Positions 33,532-43,783 of a stretch of DNA of 64,000 bases are shown here, piece by piece. Position 1 is the stretch's first letter. Each line of letters begins with the position of its first letter. The stretch lies in NCBI GenBank assembly GCA_963678675.1, contig OY783191.1, positions 28,106,955-28,170,954 on the forward strand. The letters run 5' to 3'. This DNA is from Xiphydria camelus (Eukaryota; Arthropoda; Insecta; Hymenoptera; Xiphydriidae). The position numbers were made by a program, and so were the translations under genes. The notes under the pieces are model-generated. The model was not told the DNA's origin. It saw only the letters and a list, made by a program, of their open reading frames with translations, and ran no database searches.

Positions 33532-33700
33532 AGAACCTCAATTATGTCTACTGCAATTCGTGGGACTGGACAAATCCCGGATGGCTGGAAATCTACACAG
33601 CTAATCGAAATGATGTTGTTGCATGGGCTTGGTTGCATTGTTTTCCACACAGTAGAAGATGCAGAGTTTTCGATTTCTGGATTGGTTATTGTTGATATCA
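33532..33700. mobile_element. Pogo/Tigger-like terminus and flank
   Basis: CAGTAGAACCTCAATTATG is a typical pogo/Tigger 5' terminus (compare CAGTAGAGCCTC at 36044). No matching right end is recognised nearby, so this is a solo or truncated end. Confidence 0.45.
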
Positions 33701-33789
33701 ATAATTAGATAACCAACGGTTTAAAAATCGTCACATTTTTTCACTTCTGCTGTCAAAGAAAAGGAAAAAAATGAAGAAATCAAAAAACA

Positions 33790-34005
33790 CAAAACGTGTG
33801 GCCGCCACGCGCGGAAGAAGTGAAACTTCGATACCAGTTTCTCTGAATTTGATTCCGGTGGTATTAGTTTCAATTGGCTCTACGAAGAAGCATTGTAAAA
33901 AAGACTTGTATAAAGACAATTGAAACTAATACCACCGAAATCAAATTCAGAGAAACTGGTATCGAAATTTTACTTCTTCCGCGCGTGGCGGCCACACGTT
34001 TTGTG
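33790..34005. mobile_element. Palindromic MITE, compact copy (see 4395-5012)
   Basis: AAAACGTGTGGCCGCCACGC and its inverse GCGTGGCGGCCACACGTTTT enclose arms of about 95 bp around a ~25-bp loop. It truncates the coding relic to its right. Confidence 0.8.
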
Positions 34006-34009
34006 TGTT

Positions 34010-34322
34010 TTTTTTTGTTGAATTCAACATGAATTGTTTTATGGGCATAAAATGTAGTGTAAGGAATATCATATACACGGGATGTATTTTCACCGATATT
34101 GGATTCTCCAGGAACTTGAAAATCTGTTACATTCTCCAGGGTTTGGGACTGGTGTTGATCTGCATTAGCAGATATAGCAATATTTGATTGTGTTAATTTA
34201 TTTCTCTCTCTCCATTTTCGACTTCATTCTGCATCAGTTTTAGCTAGTGCCTTCGTCATTGCTTTCTTTACACGTTGCCTGTCACGAAACTCTTTTGCCC
34301 GTTGTTTTCCTGTTTTTGCCAT
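34010..34322 (-). pseudogene. N-terminal coding relic with basic region
   Basis: From ATG at 34322 on the minus strand: MAKTGKQRAKEFRDRQRVKK, a stop (TGA at 34224-34226), then in the same frame SRKWRERNKLTQSN and ENVTDFQVPGESNIGENTSR up to the palindrome at 34005. The Lys/Arg-rich N-terminus with RERN-type motifs resembles transposon-encoded proteins of arthropods, family unnamed here. The first ~120 bp is also tandemly duplicated to the right (34396-34520). Confidence 0.5.
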
Positions 34323-34520
34323 TAATAATTTTAATATAACACACACGCGAAAGAATGTTCAGTGTTCATTGACGTTAACGAAATTGAAAGTTTATTTTAC
34401 ACGTTGCCTGTGTCACTGTACTCTTTTGACCGTTTTGTTGTCTTTTTTTTTGCAACAATAATTATAAATTAATACACACACACATATACACACACATACG
34501 AAAGAATGTACAGTAATGCA
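34265..34520. repeat. Tandem duplication, about 130 bp period
   Basis: TTTACACGTTGCCTGTCACG ... CGAAAGAATGTTCAGT (34270-34365) is repeated with changes as TTTACACGTTGCCTGTGTCA ... CGAAAGAATGTACAGT (34398-34515), each followed by CA-dinucleotide stretches. Confidence 0.65.
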
Positions 34521-35550
34521 CGGTGGTTACGGTCGAGAAAGGTCACGACTCTGATCGCAGACTACACGAGCTCCGTATGGCCGGCCATTCGACGCGGTAA
34601 AATCCGGAAAACTGAAAATGCGACAAACGAAATACAGCAACTCACAACTCACAAGTAATTCTGCGCCCTCTAGTCTGGCTTCTCATATCATCTTACGGAT
34701 ATGCACAAAAAAAAGGTCCTAAACGCTAGATTTATGGTGAGACTAAACAGTCCTCTTAGTGGAGGTGCGACACTGCGTCGCCTCATAATATGAACAATAG
34801 CTTTCATCGCCAGAAGAAACCCTCTCGAGCAACACAAACCAGACCCCCTCTGCACAGTCTAAACAGCGATTGATTTTTGCGTAATTTATTCTTCAGTTTC
34901 AAGTTAATAACTATAACGTGTGCGATCAAGAGTAGATCTTCTCGAGGTTGTAAATCCCGAAGGCACTACTGCGTGACACGAATAGTGACCGAAAACGTGG
35001 AGTGATGGATTTAAACCGTATCGGTTAGTTGAAATGATTTAACACTGCACTCACAATATTACTGGTGATTATATTGGATTTGAACAGATACAGTAATTCC
35101 GTCATGTAGCCGTGGTTTCCAATTAGATACACTCTGCGAGGTTGTTTTGAAGGAAATGTGTAGGACTGCGAACGCATTCGTAACCCCCATTCACCAAAAC
35201 ATACCGCCTGCCTCGCTGTTGCGACCGATGTACAGATGAGATCTAGATTAGTGCGTTTTACTTAGGGTGCTGTAATAGTGAGCGGTAAGAAATGACGTCG
35301 AAGTCCTCTTTGCGACGGGGAACACATATTTTACGAGGCTGGCTCGCGAAGCCGCCACGCAAGGTAGCCTCAAGACATTTTTGTCTCGGAATATGCAGAC
35401 AAACGAACGGCGGTAGCTTCATGAGGCAAGGCGATCCAACGCGAGGTACATCTCGCACGGCGGCCTCGCGCTCCAGCCTCGCAAAGTTGACACATGGCTT
35501 GCCTGGCAAAGGCGATAGTCTACGTACTAGTCGGGGAGACAGCGACACTA
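34521..35550 (+). other. Fer1 intron 1, mid part
   Basis: No gene. 35146-35230 carries the arm motif of the 3783-4072 family. 35290-35520 is GC-rich and open on both strands (112-115 codons) but shows no domain, and I treat it as non-coding. Confidence 0.45.
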
Positions 35551-35931
35551 TTAAGGTCGGGACATACATTACCGGACCGTGCCAGGGCCGGAGCACGGCC
35601 GAGCATCGTCCGTCGTCCGGCGGTCGATCTGTCCAATAGAATCAAATGCTTTTGTTCTCACTTTACCGGGCCGTGACCGGGCGTCGCCAACGGACCCTCA
35701 CCGGGCCGAGCCAGTTAGTTTTACTTTTTCACGGTGACGGTCCGACCGCGCTTCTCGTGTTTCCGTAATTTACGTGTTTTAGCGCCTAGCAACGTAGCAG
35801 TTTCCAAGACAACTGACGACTGACGGACATGTGTGGTTCCTAGATACACGCGCCGTGCAAGGGTTCTGACCATTTCTTCCTCTTCGGCCGTGTTCGACCC
35901 TGGCACGGCCCGGTAATGTATGTCCCGACCT
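35551..35931. mobile_element. MITE with AAGGTCGGGACATACATTACC ends
   Basis: AAGGTCGGGACATACATTAC at 35551 and GTAATGTATGTCCCGACCTT at 35912 are exact complements; subterminal GTGCCAGGG...GGCCGA text is also inverted. It directly adjoins the palindrome that starts at 35933. Confidence 0.8.
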
Positions 35932-36874
35932 TTATGGTCGTCATTTTACCAAGGCTGATTTTCATTCACATGATAGATTTCATACTGTGTGTGAGCAAAA
36001 TGCTTGTCAGCTGCCGCACCGGTGCCGGTGGTGGGGGTGAATACAGTAGAGCCTCAAACGCGTAAACAAAATAGAAAAATAAGGTGATTTCCCCAAAGTT
36101 GAATTTTTGTTTATGGTTTATTTACATTATGTAATTATAAAAAATCGTAGTCAGCTGAACATATTTCGGGGGGAAATGTGTCAGCTGGGATAATAAACAT
36201 GCAGCGCGCCGGCTAAAGAGACTCTGCCTTTATCGACTTTTCCCCCGCAATTCAGCTAGCTGAGTTTCATTTATATTTAATACAAGTTATACTGGTTCGT
36301 GCAATCAAATTTCAGCTTTGGTAGTATAAAGACACATTATATTTTGTGCAACAAAAGATTCGATGGTTTATTTAGATTACCTATGTAATTATAAAAAATC
36401 GTAGTCTGCTGAACATATTATATTTTGGGGAGAAATGTGTCAGCTGTTGACGTATACTTGCGCAATACAGACGCCACGCAAACTAATACCACCATACTTT
36501 AAATTAAGTTATGCGATTGATAATTCATTATATTTTATGAAAAACATCGTCAGCTAGGTATATGGTGGGGGTCAGTCCATCAGCTGGGACAATAAATATG
36601 CAGCGTGCCGGCTAAAGAGGCTGCGCATTTATAATTTCAGCTGACGACTTTTCCCCCGCAATTTAGCCACACTGAAAAAAATTTTCAGGGAATTGAGCAA
36701 TAATTCTGGCTGAACCAACCAGAATTTCTAGCCACCGTGGCCACAGCCAGAAGTTTTCTTAAGACAGCCAGACGAGTATGGCTAAGCTAATATGTTTAAA
36801 GTAACAATATCGTGATGTTTGTGTCAAGCTGCGCTGTACTGTTGAGCCAGTTATTTATTCTGATTGATTCAGAC

Positions 36875-37050
36875 GTGCAGTATGCCTACGTAAGCTGTAC
36901 CGTATCGCTAAATTGCACGGAAATTCTGGTTCATCTAGACAAGCAGTATAGCTGTGTCAGCTATACCGTATTGCTAAATTGCGCGGGAATTTTGGTTCAT
37001 TTAGACAAGCAGTATAGCTGTGTCAGCTATACCGTATTGCTAAATTGCAA
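36875..37050 (+). repeat. 66-bp tandem repeat, about 2.6 copies
   Basis: CAGTATAGCTGTGTCAGCTA with TTGCTAAATTGCGCGGGAAT recurs with period 66 (AAGCAGTATA at 36941 and 37007; a diverged copy at 36875). The period is a multiple of three, so an 80-codon frame runs through it with a 22-residue repeat; I regard the frame as incidental. Confidence 0.75.
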
Positions 37051-37149
37051 GTAGGATTTTGCAAAAAGGGGGCGCGCACGCCTATGCTGCCGCCTGCCAA
37101 CCCGCCTACTGGTGTCGGTTTTTTTTCCAACCCTACCGGGATTCGAATA

Positions 37150-37352
37150 TTTTTTTTTTTTTATAGAAGGGGAAATGCATTTACGCACCATTCCCAGGTT
37201 TGGCTAGAACCCGGAGGTGTGTGGAGCTCGGGTGATCTCGCGACGAGAAAGTGCAATGTCGCGGGGCCCAACCGGGATTCGAACCTGCGTTCTTTAGATG
37301 AGATGCTTCGAGACTGGGAATGCTCGCATTCTACCAATTGCGCCACCGACTC
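37150..37352 (-). mobile_element. tRNA-derived SINE
   Basis: On the minus strand the head starts near 37352 with a tRNA-like part: A box TGGCGCAATTGGTAGAATG (37327-37345) and B box GGTTCGAATCC (37275-37285), correctly spaced for RNA polymerase III. The acceptor stem does not pair, so it is not a tRNA gene. A body of about 100 bp and an A13 tail (T run at 37150-37162 on plus) follow. A second B-box-like GATTCGAAT lies just past the tail at 37140. Confidence 0.75.
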
Positions 37353-37444
37353 TTCAAGTGGTCTTAGCTAAAATAGGCCTTTATATAATGCAACGCTGAG
37401 ATATCTCGGCAAAAATATTTAAATAAATATTTAATTTGCTATCG

Positions 37445-37812
37445 GGGTACCGACTCGACTTCTACCGGTATTTCGTATGCCTCGAGCACAGAACCGCACA
37501 GTTGCAGGGACCTCTTCGGCCGGGCTTAGTCGGTATTCGAGCCACTTTTACTGGTAGAAGTCGAGTCGGGAGTTAGAGTTGGTATCAATTCGGGAGATCG
37601 AAGCGTCTAATCTCGAAATCGTAAATTTGTGAATAATGGAAATTACTCACCATAATTCACAAATCCACGATTTCGAAGTTAGACGCTTCGATCTCCCGAA
37701 TTGACACCAACTCAAACTACCGACTCGACTTCTACCGGTAAAAATTGCTCGAATACCGACCAAAAGCCTGGCCGAAGGGGTCCCTGCAACTGTGTGGAAC
37801 TGCGCGAGGCAT
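37445..37812. mobile_element. Palindromic MITE, arms about 180 bp
   Basis: GTACCGACTCGACTTCTACC at 37448 recurs at 37719 in a symmetric layout: the unit TACCGACTCGACTTCTACCGG flanks both sides, with the inner arms GGGAGATCGAAGCGTCTAA and TTAGACGCTTCGATCTCCC exact complements around a centre near 37640. Confidence 0.7.
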
Positions 37813-38831
37813 CCAGTATAGTCCACCCAGCCATACCGTTTAGTCACACTACACATAAGTTTACAGTTGGTGTAAACATACGTTTTATAGTCCAGCTAAC
37901 TATACCTATATTACGTATAATCATACAGTTGGGGTAAGAATACGTCAATCTGCTTAGGATAACCTTTCTAGTATATTAAGTAATCAGATGCCATATTGCT
38001 GCATCAAACATATCTGTTAGCAATAGTTGGACTGCTAACATAGCAATGCTGTATCTCAAACACAACTAATAGAATTACTGTAATAAAAATATTTTTAGGG
38101 GGGAATGGCTAGAAAGTCTCAGCCAGAAATGTATTGCTGTTAAAACTAAAGATTTTTTTCAGTGTAGCTGACTTTTATTCATATCTAGTACGAGTAATAA
38201 TGGTTCGTATAATCAAATTTCAGCTGTGGTAATATAAAGAAACATGAAATTTATGGCTACAAAAGAGTCAATCTTCCTTGAAATTTTAATGGCGATAATA
38301 ATTATTATTGTAGTTAATTATGTTATTTATTATTATACAACTATTTCATAATATTTATTAGAAATCAATAAGTTATAGAAAGCAATAGAAGATTTATTGT
38401 ATAGAAGGCGATATTCATGAATGTAAGAGTAAATATCTAAAAGCCGTGTGGTACAGCTGAAGTGCGGATCTCTAGTAGATAAATAAAAGTAAATATTAGA
38501 AATCTATGCGTTGCAGTTGGAGTGAGGTCCTCTGAGTTTTTCGAGATAAACAAGGCAAACAGTATTAGCTGCAATTATTTTTCTGCAAAAAATTATTTCA
38601 GAAACATACTAAATACTTATGCTGAACACTAGAGAAACATGTATGGTATATTAGATGCAATTTCCATAATATATTTATAAAAAATTATATAAAAATATTA
38701 TTCGAGATTAAGTGCTTTCATAATGATTTACAAATTGTTTTCCTGTAAGATTTTAATTTTGTGAGTTAATAGAGTTTAGCTTTGAGAGGTACAGATTTCA
38801 AATAAATATCATATTATTGTATTTTGTACAG

Positions 38832-38950
38832 GCGAAAGCCAAGAAGAGTCAGAAGATAAAATAAGTGTGACTGATTCAGGCGACGAAAAAGTTGATAAAG
38901 ACGAAAAAGATACTAATAGCGGTGAATCAACTGCAACAGAGGATGAATAA
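38832..38950 (+). pseudogene. Terminal exon relic of the pogo-like transposase
   Basis: After an acceptor-like TTTTGTACAG (38831), an open frame reads GESQEESEDKISVTDSGDEK, KDEKDTNSGE and ends at TAA 38948-38950. Acidic Ser/Glu/Asp-rich tails of this type end many Tigger transposases. The rest of the gene is absent. Confidence 0.5.
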
Positions 38951-39639
38951 ACGAGAAAACGAGGAAAAAATGTTCTAGTTTCCATTTTTATTTTTTTAAA
39001 TTACTGTACGTGTTATTTAGATGTAATTCCAGTTACTGCAATGCATAAAATAGTTGTTAAACAATTTCGTATTTTGATTAATAGATTATAAAACCTGTTC
39101 TTTTGATGGGTTTTATAAACTATAATATTTGGCCTGATCATCGTTTAGAGAAATTTACGTACAACTATTTTCATAGCAATACAATTTCGGGGAAGATGAA
39201 TCTTTCGTTGCAAAAAATATGATGTCTTTTTATACTACCAAAAAGCTGAAATTTGATTGCACGAACCAGTATAACTTGTATTAAATATAAATAAAACTCA
39301 GCTAGCTGAATTGGGGGGAAAAGTCGATAAAGGCGCAACCTCTTTAGCCGGCGCGCTGCATGTTTATTGTCCCAGCTGACGCATTTCCCCCCGAAATATG
39401 TTCAGCTGACTACGGTTTTTTATAATTACATAATGTAGATAAACCATAAACAAAAATTCAACTTTGGGGTAATCACTTTATTTTTCTAGTTTTTTTTACG
39501 CGTTTGAGGCTCTACTGTACTCACCCCCACCACCGATATGGCAGCTGACGGCCATTTCCCTCACACATAGCATGGAATTTATCATGTACATGAAAATCAG
39601 CCTTGGTGAAATGACCATCATGAGAATGTTGCTGCCTCC

Positions 39640-39876
39640 CGGACTATACGGTAGAGAGCGGTGGAAAGGGTCGATAGCGGTGGAATGGGATAGAGTTGAG
39701 AGCGGTGTATTGGGGCAGGGTTGAGAGCGCTGGAGTGTGTGGGTTTCGTTACGGTTTCTCGTGTTGCCGCGCGCGATTTTAGTACCCTCAGCACAAAGAA
39801 GTTTCACTTCAAAATTTGAACGAACATTTTAGGCTTGCTCTGGATAATCCCTTTTCTGGATAATCGGGGTTCTACT
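39640..39876. mobile_element. Tigger/pogo-like terminal fragment abutting Fer1 exon 2
   Basis: Read on the minus strand, it begins TAGTAGAACCCCGATTATCC at 39876 (pogo-type end with TATA flank) and continues into text shared with 2515-2650. It ends 31 bp before the exon 2 acceptor. Confidence 0.6.
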
Positions 39877-39907
39877 ATAACTCGAAACCCTTTCCATTGC
39901 ATTTTAG

Positions 39908-40224
39908 GCGCAGTCGAAGCGGCGGCCGAAGGAATTCCGGCAAATGTCCACGACAAGCGGTACAGCAACGGCAAGCCGCTAATATGCGCGAGAGGCGACG
40001 CATGCAGAGCATAAATGATGCGTTCGAAGGACTGCGGGCGCACATTCCCACTCTGCCCTATGAGAAGCGGCTTTCCAAGGTTGACACGCTGAAGTTGGCC
40101 ATCGGCTACATCAACTTTTTGAATGAGATGATCAGAGCTGACAAGGGCAACGACCCGCTCGCCGGAAGCGGAGGTCTCTCCAGGTGTTCCGGACGAGACG
40201 ACACTAAGAAGGTTATAGTCCGTG
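39908..40224 (+). CDS. Fer1: Fer1, exon 2 of 3 (bHLH domain)
   Basis: The acceptor CCTTTCCATTGCATTTTAG ends at 39907; the donor CCGTG/GTGAGG is at 40224/40225. The exon completes codon 91 and encodes residues 92-196. The basic region ([18 protein letters not shown], from about residue 112), helix 1, the loop [14 protein letters not shown] and helix 2 (to about residue 165) are those of Fer1/PTF1A, with the E and R that contact CANNTG E-boxes in place. The downstream linker includes KKVIVRG, which in this family precedes the C-terminal motifs. Phase matches exon 1 (two bases) and exon 3 (one base). A transposon end lies 31 bp upstream and a MITE 108 bp downstream. Confidence 0.92.
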
Positions 40225-40332
40225 GTGAGGCCAATATCAATCGCACGTTGTTTCCGCTTGGAGCGCTTCCGACGCTATCGAGAGACGTCTTCTTGTATTC
40301 GTTATTCTGCACGATTTGTATCTACGTCCATA

Positions 40333-40686
40333 CAGGGTCCACCTCTGGACCTGCAACATAGCAAATATAAAGTCTACGATTTGTAGAACTATAAATGATG
40401 AGCGTTCTCGTTGACTAGTGGGTAGGAAAGGTCAAGCAGGACCGAAAACTTTAATGATGAATCTCTTAAACTGAAGTAGGTACACCGGATTCTTACGAGA
40501 TTTAACTCTAGTTCTGGTTTGCATCAGGAGTACCTATCTCAGTTTAAGAGTTTTATCATTACAGTTGCCAATCCTGCTTAACCTTTCCTATCCACTACGA
40601 CCAATCAACAGTGACGCTCACCGTCTATAGTTCCATAAATAGTAAACGTTATATTTGCTATGTTGCAGGTTTGGTGGTGGACCCTG
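40333..40686. mobile_element. Fold-back MITE, family A copy 2 (intron 2)
   Basis: CAGGGTCCACCTCTGGACCT and GGTGGTGGACCCTG form the ends; the interior matches copy 1 (32008-32373), e.g. CTGCAACATAGCAAATATAA and TAAACTGAAGTAGGTAC. It starts 108 bp after exon 2. Confidence 0.8.
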
Positions 40687-40934
40687 GACAGTCAAGTTGA
40701 GCGGCGGAGCTTGCGATTAGTCGAAGGATCTTCTCGTAACGTGAAGTTGTAACATGAAGGCCCTTAAAAAAATGCATTATACATACAGGGTGTAATGCCT
40801 AAGAGGGTTTAAACAGGAGAAGCACAATTTTGTTCGGAGTTAGCTACTCCCGGCATCACGGATTCTGGCGCTGGTGATTTTTTAAAATGTCATTTATAAA
40901 CATATTAGCCAATAAGTAATTAATTATAATACTC

Positions 40935-41060
40935 TCGTTAGCTATGGCGGCTTTCGTTCTGGTTAATGAAAGCATGAGAATTGATTGATTATTGGTTAGT
41001 ATGTTTAAAAATAAGATTTTAAAAAGTCGTCAGCGATAGAATCCGTGACGCCGGAAGTAT
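40935..41060. repeat. Dispersed repeat shared with 1630-1760
   Basis: GGTTAATGAAAGCATGAGAA followed by TTGATTGATTATTGGTTAGT matches 1659-1700 with few changes, and the similarity continues through the AAAAAGTC-GCGA text. Confidence 0.6.
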
Positions 41061-41543
41061 ACTTATTAATGACAGGACTTCCTATGATCTCCATTCCTCG
41101 AATCAACTCGGCTGTCAAATCTTTGTCAAAATGAGGGGATCGTAGGATGTCATGTCATTGGTCAGTGTATAAACTCTGAACAGAATTAGGCTCTTCCTGT
41201 TCAGTTCTCTTGCCCATTATATCCTATATATATATATTAATAATTATAGAAATGATAAACAATTTAAAAAAAATTCTTTCTGCATGGATATATGTTTGTT
41301 ATTATACCCTTAATTTTTTCTATATCACTTGCTCGCTTCTGTAATTGCTGTTGTATTTCATACTAATTCTTTATTTCATTTCTACTTTACACGCCCTAAA
41401 GTTAGGTTGTTTTGCGTATTTTACACGATATCATTTTCGCAGATCTAGTACCATTATTGTGGTACACTATGCGTATACGCTAATCTCGATGATAAATATT
41501 ATTATTATTTTTCACGCTCCTTGTATACAATGAGCGTATATAT

Positions 41544-42352
41544 AGGTAGGGGAGAGAAGGGGAATGCCGGTCCCAAAATGGAATTAGACATAACGCAGGA
41601 AATCCGAGAACTTGGGCACTCAGAAATTTTGGGCATCCCCTACTTTCGTGTCCTCTCTCCGGTTATTCTATTGGTATTCAAGCGAGGGGCACAAAAGTTG
41701 AGACGGCCCACTACAGAGTGTACATATGTACTTCTATTCCGAAGATGTCTGCGTACACTGAAAGCATACATGCAACATCCCCACTATTCATAAGCCACGC
41801 CTACGAGAGTGGGCTTAGAAATTTGGGCAGTCCCGACGGTGCTCAAATTCTTGGAGATTCCCACTGTAATTTTTACCCTAAATTTAAAAATAAACCAGTG
41901 TAGTAAATCTTTAGAGTATCTATTTTCTGAATCTTTTGTTGAAATTTAGATTAAATAATTTCTCTCTGCGTTATAATCGAAAAAATAAAAATATAACGCC
42001 GATAAAGTATTACACAATGCATTTGAGAAGGGAAAACATATTTTTGTGTGTTCCTTTGGAAATATAGGCGATATTTAATGAAAATTAAGACTATGAAATA
42101 TTTTGGATGTTATATTAATTAAAGAAAACTTCGGAATTAGTAAAATCTTGAAGTGTATCTATCGTATATGCCGCCTTCTGGAGAGTCCAAACCAGAACAC
42201 AATTCATGGGCCCAGTTTGTTTTTTTGGTAACACTTTTTCAAACATAACGTAACATCTGTATCATAATTTATACCAACTTTTTATTTCCTTTAATTAGCA
42301 AAAATATGGGTTTGAAAAATTATTGTCACTTCGACCGGCATCCCCCCAAATA
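41544..42352. mobile_element. MITE with GGGGAGA...GGAATGCCGGTC ends
   Basis: AGGGGAATGCCGGTC near 41557 and GACCGGCATCCCCCC near 42333 are complementary. A similar inverted end (GACCGGCATTAACCGCTGAC ... CCTCCCCTATC) occurs at 55816-55860. Confidence 0.5.
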
Positions 42353-42801
42353 GAGCCTTCTAGAAAAACTTAATATATTATACAAGCGGAACATGTGATT
42401 TCTATTCTTGCACTGAACACGAATTACACGTATTAATAATAAAGAAATGCATACCTGAACGGACGTGGAGAAAAAGTAAATGCTCTTTGAATTACCTTCT
42501 CAATTATGTATGGCTAAGAAATTATATCTCAAATATGTATACTTCAAATAAATAAATGTGTCTTGAAGCGACGAAATTAAATAGAATGAGGGCCGGTTTA
42601 TCAATGTCCAGTTAAATGTCTTAACTGGTGAATAAAATTAAAGTGGTAGCTAAACTGTTTACGTGTACTAAGAACTTAAATTAAGATAACTGGAAGTAAA
42701 TTTAACTGGAAGGTACTGGTGCCAGATACTGAATAAACTGGCAGTTATCGTAATTTATAGGTTAGAATTCTCTCTGGTTTTGTGTTTGTGTACAGTCTAA
42801 A

Positions 42802-42963
42802 ATGGATAATATTCGAGATAATATTGGAGATTTTTTGGAAATTAGCGACGGCGATGAAGAAATTGTTGAATTCATACAACACGAAAGTAGAACGTACAGA
42901 GTTTTACCACGGGAAGAACATTTCGTCCTGCGCTGGCGAGAGAGTTCCGCGAAGGGACCGTAA
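42802..42963 (+). pseudogene. HARBI1-like transposase, N-terminal fragment
   Basis: An open frame of 53 residues starts MDNIRDNIGDFLEISDGDEE and goes on through HESRTYRVLPREEHFVLRW, resembling the N-terminus of insect HARBI1-like nucleases, then meets TAA at 42961. No DDE core follows in the window, so this is a truncated remnant. It follows a CAG acceptor-like site at 42794. Confidence 0.5.
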
Positions 42964-43304
42964 AATGAAGCCTCTCTCGCTATTGGGATCTGACATGTCT
43001 CGATACGCCGTCTGGTGGCGAGAAGTAAAACTATTCCTAGTATACCGTTTAGTGGGTGAGCTAGTGAGTGGCATTGGATTAATGTATGTATGTCGCGTAT
43101 TTGCTCAAATGCTTCTCGCATTTTGGCCCTAGACTGGTGCGAGGGAAAAATTCGACATTCCTTGGGACCCTTTGAGTCATAAATTAGATCAGGGAAAGTT
43201 CCTCAATGCTACAGGGTCCCGTGTACGTGTACGTCGGCCGGGACATAGGAACCGAGCACTGGAGTTTCAACGGGATTTACAACACTTAATCTTGCCTTCC
43301 ACAT

Positions 43305-43783
43305 TTATTCAATATATGTACAATTTTTCATAAATATGTTACTACAATACTCGTAAATTCGATCAACAGGTTTTCCTCGCGAGTGCATCTCGTTTACGAC
43401 TACGTACGCGGGGCTCGCGAAACCCGCACGGCTCTGATTTCGATCCGGCTTTGATGCGAATGGGTTAACATAAATACACATGAGAGTGCCGTTTTTAATC
43501 TTAGAGTCCCACCTGTGTAAATGAAGGAGTGTTGCTACAATGTGTTTGCATTTTTCTCCTTGGCCCGCTGTACAGGAACACACAACACTTTTGATATAGT
43601 CCCATCTTTAATTTCGCCTACAATGTTGTGCACATGTCCACTGATGTAGTAGTTTGGTAAATACGTAGATTTTATTTTCGGGTTAACAAAGAATGTCCGG
43701 GAACACTTGCGATGCTTGTACCGTGCGATGCTTGCGCAAGTGAGGAGCAGGAGGAGATACGAACACGATAACGAATTTTTCAC
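43305..43783 (-). pseudogene. SWIM zinc-finger protein relic (YqaJ/ISL2EU-like)
   Basis: Minus-strand frames read VNPKIKSTYLPNYYISGHVH and GEIKDGTISKVL, then after a frameshift near 43583 CSCTAGQGEKCKHIVATLLH, a SWIM CxC...CxH motif. Such SWIM modules precede YqaJ nuclease domains in proteins of ISL2EU-type transposons; no YqaJ part is visible here. Truncated and frameshifted. Confidence 0.55.

Larger units (their letters stand above)
36670..38164. mobile_element. CACTGAAAAAAA-type element nested in the pogo-like element
   Basis: CACTGAAAAAAATTTTCAGG at the left and AAAGATTTTTTTCAGTG at the right are the ends; removing the insert rejoins the arm text AATTTAGC / TAGCTGACTTTT, as in the intact arm at 36250. 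Its interior includes a 66-bp tandem repeat, a SINE and a palindrome. Confidence 0.65.
36044..39516. mobile_element. Pogo/Tigger-like element, TA target duplication, TIRs about 300 bp
   Basis: CAGTAGAGCCTCAAACGCG (36044) and CGCGTTTGAGGCTCTACTG (39516) are complementary and TA-flanked. The inverted arms run to about 36360 and 39205 (CAGCTGAACATATTTCGG and GCCGGCTAAAGAG shared). Arm pieces are repeated internally (36380-36670, 38165-38260). It carries a transposase-tail exon at 38832 and nested MITE, palindrome and SINE insertions at 36670-38164. Confidence 0.75.
35933..39627. mobile_element. Palindrome split at its centre by a pogo-like element
   Basis: The left part (35933-36043: TTTTACCAAGGCTGATTTTC ... 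GGTGGTGGGGGTGAATA) and the right part (39517-39627: TACTCACCCCCACCACC ... GAAAATCAGCCTTGGTGAAA) are reverse complements. Removing the insert 36044-39516 and one TA would restore a palindrome whose exact centre is that TA. Confidence 0.65.
40687..42589 (+). other. Fer1 intron 2, proximal part
   Basis: No gene. 40783-41070 begins CAGGGTGTAATGCC and contains a repeat shared with 1630-1760. A MITE of about 800 bp (41544-42352) is listed separately. The frames here are short and unsupported. Confidence 0.5.

Noticed and set aside
35258..35639. Two opposite ORFs of 112 and 115 codons
   Set aside because: Mutually antisense frames in a GC-rich intronic patch without domain similarity.
37261..37352. 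Possible tRNA gene on the minus strand
   Set aside because: A and B boxes are good, but the acceptor ends do not pair and a body and A-tail follow, so it is a SINE.
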